Positions 22,185-27,911 of a stretch of 27,911 bases of DNA are shown here, one piece after another (within the stretch, counting starts at the first letter, position 1; each line of letters starts with the position of its first letter). A model generated the notes under the pieces. The model had not been told where the DNA came from, ran no database searches, and saw only the letters and a program-made list of their open reading frames with translations. Made by a program: the position numbers and the translations under genes. Origin of the DNA: Scatosoma sp045652785 (GTDB lineage: Bacteria > Bacillota > Clostridia > Christensenellales > Borkfalkiaceae); NCBI GenBank assembly GCA_045652785.1, contig JAZOLF010000111.1:1-27911 (forward strand). The letters run 5' to 3'.

Positions 22185-22350
22185 GGGGGTGAGAAAAGGT
22201 AAAAAAAGCCGTGCTGTGCGCGTGGCGTGGCGCGAAAGAAAATTGTGTTTTGCGCGATGGGCGAAGTGCGATGAGCCGTGCTTGCTGCTCGTTGTGCTTG
22301 TCACGGAAGAAGAAAGCGGACGGGATGGGCGGCGCGGTTGGGGGAAGAGA

Positions 22351-23730
22351 ATGATAGACGAAAGAAGATTGCAAATTTTGGTTGACGGGGCAAAATACGA
22401 CGTGTCGTGCTCGTCGTCCGGTTCGTCGCGCAAAAATAAGGCAGGGGGGATTGGCAACGCCGCGTTTGGGGGAATTTGCCACTCTTTTACGCAGGACGGC
22501 AGGTGTATTTCTTTGCTCAAAATCCTGCTTTCCAACGATTGCGTGTTTGATTGCAAGTACTGCCCCAACCGCCGTAGCGCGGACGTGGCGCGGGCGAGTG
22601 TGACCCCCGAAGAATTGTGTGAACTGACGATAGAGTTTTATCGCAGGAACTATATCGAAGGGCTGTTTTTGTCTTCGGCGGTGTATAAAAACCCCGATTA
22701 TACGATGGAACTATTGCTCAAAACGGTGCGGCTGTTGCGGGAAGAATACCGCTTTAACGGGTACATACATTTGAAGGGTATCCCCCACGCGGACGAGAAG
22801 TTGACACGGATGGCGGCGCAGTATGCGGATAGAATGAGTTATAACCTGGAATTGCCCAGCGAAGAAAGCCTGAAACGGCTTGCTCCGCAAAAGACGAAGA
22901 AGAGCGTTTTAGAACCTATGCAACTGTTGCAATCGGGCAGGGAAGAATACGCGGCGCTCTGGAAAGCCAAAACGGGCAAAGCGGAAGGGCGCGGGCGGGG
23001 AAAGTTTTTGCCCGCAGGGCAAACAACACAAATGATAGTGGGCGCATCCCCCGAAACGGATGGTCGGATTTTGCGTTTGAGCGAAGGGTTGTATCGGAAA
23101 TTTGCACTAAAAAGAGTGTATTTTTCGTCCTATTTGCCTGTGGTGAAAGATCCGTTATTGCCGTCGGTGGGGGCAGGACTATTGCGGGAACACCGCTTAT
23201 ACCAAGCGGACTGGTTACTCCGTTTTTACGGGTTTGAGAGCAACGAAATCTTGGATGAGCAGGAAAATTTGGCGGTTGAATACGACCCGAAATGCGCTTG
23301 GGCGTTGAAAAATATGCATCTTTTTCCTGTGGAAATCAATCGTGCAGACGTGGAAACTTTGTTGCGTGTGCCTGGAATCGGCGCAAAGGGGGCGTATAAA
23401 ATTGTGGCGGCACGGCGGTGGGCGACGCTTACCTTTGCCGACCTGCAAAAGATGCGTATTGTGTTGAAACGGGCGCGACATTTTATCACCTGCAACGGGC
23501 GGTTTTACGGCTTGGAAGGGCAGGAGCGGGTGAAGATCGCTTTGGCGGTTGCCGAGCGCTTGGACGGCGCACAGCAGTTGTCTATTTTTGATGGGGAAAA
23601 CAGCAGATTATTGCTGCCCGATGGCGGGCAGCCTGCCTTGTCGTTGCTGGGCACGGACGATGGAAAAAAGCAGTTCTTATTGACGTCAACGAAGGAAAAT
23701 GCAAAGTCGGTTTTGAGCGGTCAATTTTAA
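22351..23730 (+). CDS. Putative DNA modification/repair radical SAM protein (TIGR03916-like)
   Basis: A radical-SAM enzyme predicted to act on DNA; its reaction is unknown. The 459 residues begin MIDERRLQILVDGAKYDVSC, the normal family start. Then follow GICHSFTQDGRCISLLK (about 41-57) and the 4Fe-4S motif CVFDCKYC (Cys64, Cys68, Cys71), followed by FYRRNYIEGLFLSSAV. A helix-hairpin-helix DNA-binding segment, LLRVPGIGAKGAYKIVAARR, lies near residue 335-355, followed by ITCNGRFYGL. The last ~60 residues look poorly conserved. The frame stays open back to 22156, but that stretch overlaps the promoter, so I start at 22351, preceded by GGGGGAAGAG. The DUF4130 gene follows after 31 bp. The family is known to co-occur with DUF4130 and UdgX-type proteins. 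Confidence 0.9.
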   Translation: MIDERRLQILVDGAKYDVSCSSSGSSRKNKAGGIGNAAFGGICHSFTQDGRCISLLKILLSNDCVFDCKYCPNRRSADVARASVTPEELCELTIEFYRRNYIEGLFLSSAVYKNPDYTMELLLKTVRLLREEYRFNGYIHLKGIPHADEKLTRMAAQYADRMSYNLELPSEESLKRLAPQKTKKSVLEPMQLLQSGREEYAALWKAKTGKAEGRGRGKFLPAGQTTQMIVGASPETDGRILRLSEGLYRKFALKRVYFSSYLPVVKDPLLPSVGAGLLREHRLYQADWLLRFYGFESNEILDEQENLAVEYDPKCAWALKNMHLFPVEINRADVETLLRVPGIGAKGAYKIVAARRWATLTFADLQKMRIVLKRARHFITCNGRFYGLEGQERVKIALAVAERLDGAQQLSIFDGENSRLLLPDGGQPALSLLGTDDGKKQFLLTSTKENAKSVLSGQF

Positions 23731-23749
23731 AAAATTTCAAAAAAGGATA

Positions 23750-23765
23750 GGCAGGTATGCGATGA
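23750..23765. repeat. Short dispersed motif, copy 3, over the DUF4130 start codon
   Basis: Identical to copy 1 over 16 bases. The ATGA of the motif is the start codon of the DUF4130 gene and AGG within the motif serves as its ribosome site. Confidence 0.5.
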
Positions 23766-24493
23766 ACGGTAGAAAAGTGTATTTTACGGACGGAACAAGC
23801 GAGAGTTTTTATACCGCTGTCTTTGATGGATATAACGACGGCGGAGCATATATCACTTCGGAAAAGCATTTGCAACTTTCGCTGGGAGAAACACACGTTT
23901 ACGTTGAGGCGGATAGGGAAAAAGTGGCGCGGGTACTCAATAAAATCAAGCGGTTGGATGCTCGTGCGGTACTCGATATAGAATACGTACTCCGTCACAA
24001 TGCTGCCGATAGAGAACAAACGGCGTTTTTGTACGTTCGGGAGTTGGTTAAATCGGGGCGGAGTGTGCGGGGGAAATTGTCGCTATCTTGCGTGCGAAAA
24101 ATGATGGAATATAGGGGGCAGGTATCGAATGAAATCCACCGATTGAAAGGATTTTTGCGCTTTTCGGAGACGGCGGAAGGGGTGTTGTACGCCCCTTGCT
24201 CCCCCGATTACGATGACGTGGATTTGTTGGCGGCACACTTTATTGCACGGCTCAACCAGCCCTTTGCGATCCACGACGTTTGGCGGGAAAAAGCGGTGCT
24301 ATACAACGGTCGGGAATGTGTTTCGGTACCCGTTGGGGATGCGGAAATTGTGATGAGTGAGCGGGAAGACGCTTTTTCGTCGCTGTGGAAAAAGTACTAT
24401 AAAACGGTGAATATTCCTGCCCGAAAAAACTTGCGTGCGCAAAGGAACTTTATGCCCGTGCGATACTGGGAGTTTTTAACCGAAGAGCCGTAG
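23762..24493 (+). CDS. DUF4130 / TIGR03915-family putative DNA metabolism protein
   Basis: The 243-residue protein belongs to the family that accompanies the radical-SAM protein above and is predicted to act in DNA repair; no activity is established. Family features are YFTDGTSESFYTAVFDGY near the start, RLKGFLRFSE (about 127-136) and the basic C-terminal block RKNLRAQRNFMPVRYWEFL (about 221-239), which ends the protein. In some genomes this domain is fused to a UdgX-like uracil-DNA glycosylase; here no such domain is attached and none is found nearby. AGG lies about 6 bases before the ATG. It is 31 bp after the radical-SAM gene and followed by a terminator, so the two form a bicistron. Confidence 0.88.
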   Translation: MNGRKVYFTDGTSESFYTAVFDGYNDGGAYITSEKHLQLSLGETHVYVEADREKVARVLNKIKRLDARAVLDIEYVLRHNAADREQTAFLYVRELVKSGRSVRGKLSLSCVRKMMEYRGQVSNEIHRLKGFLRFSETAEGVLYAPCSPDYDDVDLLAAHFIARLNQPFAIHDVWREKAVLYNGRECVSVPVGDAEIVMSEREDAFSSLWKKYYKTVNIPARKNLRAQRNFMPVRYWEFLTEEP

Positions 24494-24500
24494 AGATGCG

Positions 24501-24528
24501 CGCCTTGCAATATGCAAGGCGTTTTTTT
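24501..24528 (+). terminator. Intrinsic terminator of the radical-SAM/DUF4130 operon
   Basis: CGCCTTGCA (24501-24509) and TGCAAGGCG (24513-24521) form a perfect 9-bp stem on a 3-nt loop, followed by seven T. It begins 8 bases after the DUF4130 stop codon. Confidence 0.92.
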
Positions 24529-24603
24529 CTGTGCTTTTCGGGAATTTACGCACTTTGGCGGGAAAAAAGGGGAGAAATATCCGATAAAAAATGGCGGGAA
24601 CTC

Positions 24604-24632
24604 TTGACGGGGCAAAAAAAAGATGCTATTAT
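24604..24632 (+). promoter_or_regulatory. Extended -10 promoter of the mcsA-mcsB-clpC operon
   Basis: TTGACG (24604-24609) and TGC-TATTAT (TATTAT at 24627-24632) have a 17-bp spacer. The expected start is at about 24639, 122 nt before mcsA. No CtsR heptad repeat (GGTCAAA type) and no CIRCE element are visible around it. Confidence 0.78.
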
Positions 24633-24640
24633 TATAGCAT
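24623..24640. promoter_or_regulatory. Palindrome over the mcs promoter -10, candidate operator
   Basis: ATGCTAT (24623-24629) and ATAGCAT (24634-24640) are perfect inverted arms around TATT. They cover the -10 and the predicted start site. As CtsR sites are missing, this could be the site of another repressor; part of the symmetry comes free with a TATTAT-like -10. Confidence 0.45.
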
Positions 24641-24737
24641 GGAAGAAAATAACCTGCGCCAAAATGGATGGGGTGTGATAAGGATTTTTGCCTTGTCGCA
24701 TTCGCGCGCGTTGGCGCGTAGGGAACTTCCCTGTTGA
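24639..24737 (+). CDS. Possible leader ORF (32 codons) upstream of mcsA
   Basis: An ATG exactly at the predicted +1 opens a 32-codon frame that begins MEENNLRQNGWG and stops with TGA at 24735-24737, seven bases before the mcsA ribosome site. The layout resembles the pyrB leader frame. It has no ribosome site, and a frame of this length is not rare by chance. Its product resembles nothing I know. Confidence 0.3.
   Translation: MEENNLRQNGWGVIRIFALSHSRALARRELPC
24677..24732 (+). promoter_or_regulatory. Structured 5' leader of mcsA with three successive hairpins
   Basis: GATAAGG/CCTTGTC (24677-24683, 24691-24697, one G-U pair), CGCGC/GCGCG (24705-24709, 24714-24718) and AGGG/CCCT (24720-24732) follow each other closely before the AAGGAG ribosome site. 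None has a T-run. A thermosensing or translational role is conceivable for a heat-shock operon, but this is inference. Confidence 0.4.
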
Positions 24738-24760
24738 TAACCCGAAAAGGAGTGGCTCGT

Positions 24761-25225
24761 ATGGCGCTTTGCTTTGCCTGTAAAAAGAATTTTTCCGCCG
24801 TGTCCTATGAACGGAAGACGAAAGAAGGCGTTTTCAAGGAAGAATATTGCTTGGAATGTTATGAAAAATTGTTCGTTTCTCTGCATGCGGACGGACATGA
24901 AGACGGAAAACAATACGACGTTTGCCCCTATTGCGGGACTTCGGCGGAAACGGTGCAACGCACCGCGCTTGTTGGGTGTGCTCGTTGCTATCATACCCTT
25001 GGCGCGGTGGCAATTCCTATGGTAATCCGTATGCAACAGGGACAGGATATTCATAGGGGGAAATCTGTTCCGCAGGACGGGAAAACCTATTACGAAAACC
25101 GTAAAAAAGAGTTGTTGGCGCTGGTCATGTATTTTGAAAACTTGGGGGACGAACAGCGCGTACAGCAGTATAAAACCGAACTCGAACAGTTGTCGCGCGG
25201 CGTAGGGGGAAAGCATGGTAGATAA
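24761..25225 (+). CDS. mcsA: McsA, zinc-binding activator of the arginine kinase McsB
   Basis: Partner and activator of McsB in the arginine-phosphorylation branch of protein quality control. The 154 residues hold four CxxC motifs (CFAC at 4-7, then CLEC, CPYC and CARC), as expected for the zinc-binding N-terminal part. The C-terminal UVR-like coiled segment is about 110-150 (YYENRKKELLALVMYFENLG). I chose the ATG at 24761 because AAGGAG lies 8 bases upstream; the in-frame TTG at 24734 has none. The gene overlaps mcsB by 11 bp. ctsR, which usually precedes it, is missing. Confidence 0.92.
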   Translation: MALCFACKKNFSAVSYERKTKEGVFKEEYCLECYEKLFVSLHADGHEDGKQYDVCPYCGTSAETVQRTALVGCARCYHTLGAVAIPMVIRMQQGQDIHRGKSVPQDGKTYYENRKKELLALVMYFENLGDEQRVQQYKTELEQLSRGVGGKHGR

Positions 25226-26252
25226 GGAAAAACGATATGAAACAACCGTGATTTCAACCCGTATTCGCTTGGCGAGAAATTTGGCGGGATACCCTTTTCC
25301 GTCTGTAATGACGGAAGAACAGGCGTATGAGATGGCGGTGATTGCGCGCAGCGCGCTCGAACACGCATTGAGCCAAAACGCTTGGCGGGAGTTCGATATG
25401 CGGACGTTGGAAAAATCACAAGCGATGCTCTTGCAGGAACAACACTTGGTTAGCCCTGCTTTGGTGGGCGCGCGGAATGGGCTCGCGTTTGTGGACGGGG
25501 GCGAAAATATTTCCGTCATGGTCAACGAAGAAGATCATTTGCGCTTGCAATATATTGTCAAGGGATTGAAACTTTCGCAGGCGTATGAACGGCTTAGTTC
25601 GTTGGATACGAAGATGGGGCGGTATCTCAATTATGCGTATGATAAAAAACTCGGTTTTTTAACCGCTTGTCCCAGCAACGTCGGGACGGGGATGCGGGCG
25701 TCCGTGATGATGTTTTTGCCTGCGCTTGAACATAAAAAAGCAATCGGCGGGCTGGTCAAAAAGTGGAGCGATTGCGGCTTGACTGTGCGCGGCGTCTTTG
25801 GAGAAGGTACGGCGGCAGAAGGGCATCTCTATCAAATCAGCAACGATAAGACGTTGGGTCTAACCGAAGAAGAAATTTTGACCTATATGCAGTCTGCCAT
25901 CGAAGAGATCGCTTCTGCGGAAGAAGAAGAAAGAAAAAAAATGGCGGCAAAGGATGACGTGCGGCTGCGGGATGCCGCTTTGCGCTCCTACGGCGTGTTG
26001 ACGAATTGTGCAACGCTCGAGTACAAAGAGATGCGGGATTTGCTCACTACCGTCAAATTAGGGGTGGCGCTTGGTTTTTTCAAAATTGCAAAAAGCGACC
26101 CGTACGTGCTGGATGCCTTTATCGACCAGATGCGGCCCTATTCTTTCTGCCAAGAGTTTGAGTTGTTTAATACAACCCAAGAAGAGAGAAACTTGCGGCG
26201 GGCGGAAATCGTGGGCGCGATGTTGCCTGCTTTGGTGAAAAAGGTGGATTGA
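25215..26252 (+). CDS. mcsB: McsB, protein-arginine kinase
   Basis: Phosphorylates arginine on damaged or misfolded proteins, marking them for ClpCP degradation. The 345 residues follow the phosphagen-kinase fold: STRIRLARN for nucleotide near the start (about 13-21), VNEEDHLRLQ, FLTACPSNVGTGMRASVM (the guanidino-kinase Cys region) and GVFGEGTAAEGHLYQISN. Near the end RNLRRAEIVG corresponds to the RDXXRA phospho-arginine pocket, with Asn where Asp is usual. AGGGGG lies 5 bases before the ATG, and the start overlaps mcsA, so translation is coupled. Confidence 0.95.
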   Translation: MVDKEKRYETTVISTRIRLARNLAGYPFPSVMTEEQAYEMAVIARSALEHALSQNAWREFDMRTLEKSQAMLLQEQHLVSPALVGARNGLAFVDGGENISVMVNEEDHLRLQYIVKGLKLSQAYERLSSLDTKMGRYLNYAYDKKLGFLTACPSNVGTGMRASVMMFLPALEHKKAIGGLVKKWSDCGLTVRGVFGEGTAAEGHLYQISNDKTLGLTEEEILTYMQSAIEEIASAEEEERKKMAAKDDVRLRDAALRSYGVLTNCATLEYKEMRDLLTTVKLGVALGFFKIAKSDPYVLDAFIDQMRPYSFCQEFELFNTTQEERNLRRAEIVGAMLPALVKKVD

Positions 26253-26293
26253 TTGCTGTGGGGCAACTCGGCTCAGGGATTTGAAAAGTGAAC

Positions 26294-26312
26294 TCGCCCA
26301 CAAAACGGGCGA
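26294..26312 (+). other. Small hairpin between mcsB and clpC
   Basis: TCGCCC (26294-26299) and GGGCGA (26307-26312) pair around ACAAAAC. No T-run follows, so it is not a terminator. It ends a few bases before the AAAGGA ribosome site of clpC and may affect mRNA processing or clpC translation. Confidence 0.5.
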
Positions 26313-26326
26313 AAGGAAAAATAAGT

Positions 26327-27911
26327 ATGAGTGAAAAACGGGAATTTACCAAAAACTTAACCGACGCGTTGAAACGCATTGACGAAGCGAATGCAAAACT
26401 CGGGGTGGATTATATCGGCACCGAGCATTTGCTCTACGGGTGTTTGTGCGTGAACGGCGTTGCGGCAGCTTTGCTTGCAAAAGCGAACGTTGTGAAAAAT
26501 GAGTACGAAGCGGAGTTTGCGCGGTCGATAAACTTGGATTCCGTGAACTCGGGGATGACGGAGCGCACTAAGCAAATCTTCGTGCGCGCGATGAAAGCGT
26601 CTCGGGAACTCGGAACACCGACGGGGACGTTGCACGTGTTGTTGTCGATTCTGGATGACGGCTCTTGTTATGCGGTGTTGATTTTGCGGAAACTCGGCGT
26701 GGACGTCGTGAAATTGCTTTCGGATGCAAGACGGACTTTGTATGAACAGTACAGCCCGAAGACGAAGGGCAACATGGGCTTGAATATGGGCGAACAACCG
26801 ATGCAAGGTCGTTCTGACGCGCCCAACGGGGAGAAAAGCGGTGCGGCGGTCGAAAGAGAATGGTTTGCCGATCGCAAAACGCAACGCAAATCTACCGCGA
26901 TGGAGCGGCTTGCAGCGTTTGGTACGGATATGACCGAGCGGGTGCGACTTGGAAAAGTGGATCCCGTGATCGGACGGCAAAGGGAGATCGAACTCGTTAC
27001 CCAAGTGCTTTCCCGCCGTAGCAAGAATAATCCCGTTTTGGTGGGCGAACCAGGCGTGGGTAAGAGTGCGATTATCGAGGGACTTTCCCAATTAATCGTA
27101 AGCGGTAACGTGCCTCCGCAGTTGTATAATAAAAAAGTGCTTTCCGTAGATTTGCCAGGTATGCTCGCAGGGGCGCGCTATCGTGGGGATTTTGAGGAAC
27201 GCTTAAAGGATATGATAGGCGCAGTGCTTCAAGACGGCGACGTAATTTTGTTCATTGACGAAATTCATACGCTCGTGGGGGCAGGCGCGTCGTCGGATAA
27301 CGGCATGGACGCGGCGAACATCTTAAAGCCCATGCTTGCAAGAGGCGATTTGCAAGTTATCGGTGCAACGACTATTGAAGAATACCGCAAATATATCGAA
27401 AAAGACAGCGCACTCGAACGTCGTTTTACGCCCGTGCAAGTGGACGAGCCCTCGCAAGAGGACACGATTGCGATTATCAAAGGCTTGCGCTCGAAATACG
27501 AAGAACATCACGGCATCGTCATTACGGACGAGGCGATAAAATCGGCAGTACAGCTTTCCGCTCGATATATTACCGACCGTTTCTTGCCCGATAAGGCGAT
27601 AGATTTGGTGGACGAGGCGTGCGCCCGCGTGCGTGTACAAAAGGACGGCGGAGCGGAATTAAAAGAACTTGAATACGAAATTCGCGCTTGCGAAGAAGAA
27701 CGTATTTTGCACGAAAGAAGTGGAGATTACGCGTTGGCAACGTCCGCGTTTGAAAGAAAACGCGACGCGCAGGAAAGATATTCCGCACTCAAACAAGCGC
27801 AAGCGCCTCTTATTTTACCCGACGGACGGTTTGCGATTGGCAAGGAGCAAGTGGCAGGCATTGTCAGCGCTCGTATGCGTATTCCCTTGATGAAAATCAC
27901 GCAAGAAGAGG
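26327..27911 (+). CDS. clpC: ClpC, AAA+ unfoldase of the ClpCP protease (3' end outside window)
   Basis: Hsp100 ATPase that unfolds proteins, including arginine-phosphorylated ones delivered by the McsB system, and feeds them to ClpP. The frame is open for 528 codons to the window edge. Residues 1-143 are the Clp N-domain repeats (LGVDYIGTEHLLYGCL at 25-40). The first ATPase domain has Walker A GEPGVGKS (240-247) and Walker B LFIDE (Asp311, Glu312). A UVR-like middle segment (GDYALATSAFERKRDAQ) is at about 465-481, diagnostic for ClpC over ClpB or ClpA. The second ATPase domain and C-terminus lie outside. AAAGGA precedes the ATG at 26327, 74 bp after mcsB. Confidence 0.95.
   Translation, partial: MSEKREFTKNLTDALKRIDEANAKLGVDYIGTEHLLYGCLCVNGVAAALLAKANVVKNEYEAEFARSINLDSVNSGMTERTKQIFVRAMKASRELGTPTGTLHVLLSILDDGSCYAVLILRKLGVDVVKLLSDARRTLYEQYSPKTKGNMGLNMGEQPMQGRSDAPNGEKSGAAVEREWFADRKTQRKSTAMERLAAFGTDMTERVRLGKVDPVIGRQREIELVTQVLSRRSKNNPVLVGEPGVGKSAIIEGLSQLIVSGNVPPQLYNKKVLSVDLPGMLAGARYRGDFEERLKDMIGAVLQDGDVILFIDEIHTLVGAGASSDNGMDAANILKPMLARGDLQVIGATTIEEYRKYIEKDSALERRFTPVQVDEPSQEDTIAIIKGLRSKYEEHHGIVITDEAIKSAVQLSARYITDRFLPDKAIDLVDEACARVRVQKDGGAELKELEYEIRACEEERILHERSGDYALATSAFERKRDAQERYSALKQAQAPLILPDGRFAIGKEQVAGIVSARMRIPLMKITQEE

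Noticed and set aside
22156..22350. N-terminal extension of the radical-SAM protein from a TTG
   Set aside because: The TTG is the first triplet of the -35 hexamer, so it cannot be in the transcript; the family N-terminus begins at 22351.
24529..24760. CtsR operator or CIRCE element upstream of mcsA
   Set aside because: No GGTCAAA-type heptad pair and no TTAGCACTC/GAGTGCTAA inverted repeat could be found in the interval.

Overview
The window reads as chromosomal DNA of an endospore-forming, moderate-GC Bacillota (Clostridia), probably an anaerobe of the gut or a similar habitat. Supporting this are spoIIE, a SpoVB-type flippase, a coat-like protein behind a sigma-K-like promoter, the Bacillota arginine-kinase operon mcsA-mcsB-clpC, an electron-transfer type dihydroorotate dehydrogenase (PyrD/PyrK), consensus sigma-A promoters and strong Shine-Dalgarno (SD) sites. 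I see no prophage, insertion sequence, CRISPR array, tRNA or rRNA. Everything here is sequence reading; no database search was run.

Layout. Positions 1-957 hold the end of an inorganic pyrophosphatase and a nicotinamidase-family hydrolase. Positions 1064-2449 encode an unrecognised 8-helix membrane protein with a Pro/Ala-rich tail. On the minus strand (2548-8511), in transcription order, are a SpoVB/MurJ-like flippase, pgi, a MazF/EndoA ribonuclease with no antitoxin gene beside it, and spoIIE. Positions 8584-9623 carry a small LysM protein and a Cys/Gly-tailed putative spore-surface protein. A minus-strand lipoprotein (9701-10693) faces a probably leaderless metallophosphoesterase (10811-11509).

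The core is a complete pyrimidine operon, pyrB-pyrC-pyrF-pyrK-pyrD-pyrE (11668-17155), lacking only carbamoyl-phosphate synthase. It continues tightly into galM, trpS and a second aldose-epimerase-like gene (to 20092). Its leader has a strong promoter, an attenuator hairpin and a short reading frame that starts at the predicted +1, runs through the hairpin and stops at the pyrB SD. No PyrR-type site is visible. proS (archaeal/eukaryotic type) follows an intergenic stretch with eleven A-tracts spaced about 10.9 bp apart, the pattern of intrinsically curved DNA.

After proS comes a cluster of dispersed repeats (about 21730-22070). Then come a radical-SAM/helix-hairpin-helix protein and a DUF4130 protein, matching the TIGR03916/TIGR03915 pair predicted to act in DNA repair or modification but not biochemically understood. 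The window ends with mcsA, mcsB and a clpC cut by the edge; ctsR, which usually heads this operon, is absent, and a perfect palindrome covers the promoter -10 instead.

The most interesting items are the phased A-tracts before proS, the leader-ORF attenuator of pyrB, the rSAM/DUF4130 pair, the ctsR-less mcs operon with its structured leader, and the recurring placement of ATG at the predicted transcription start.
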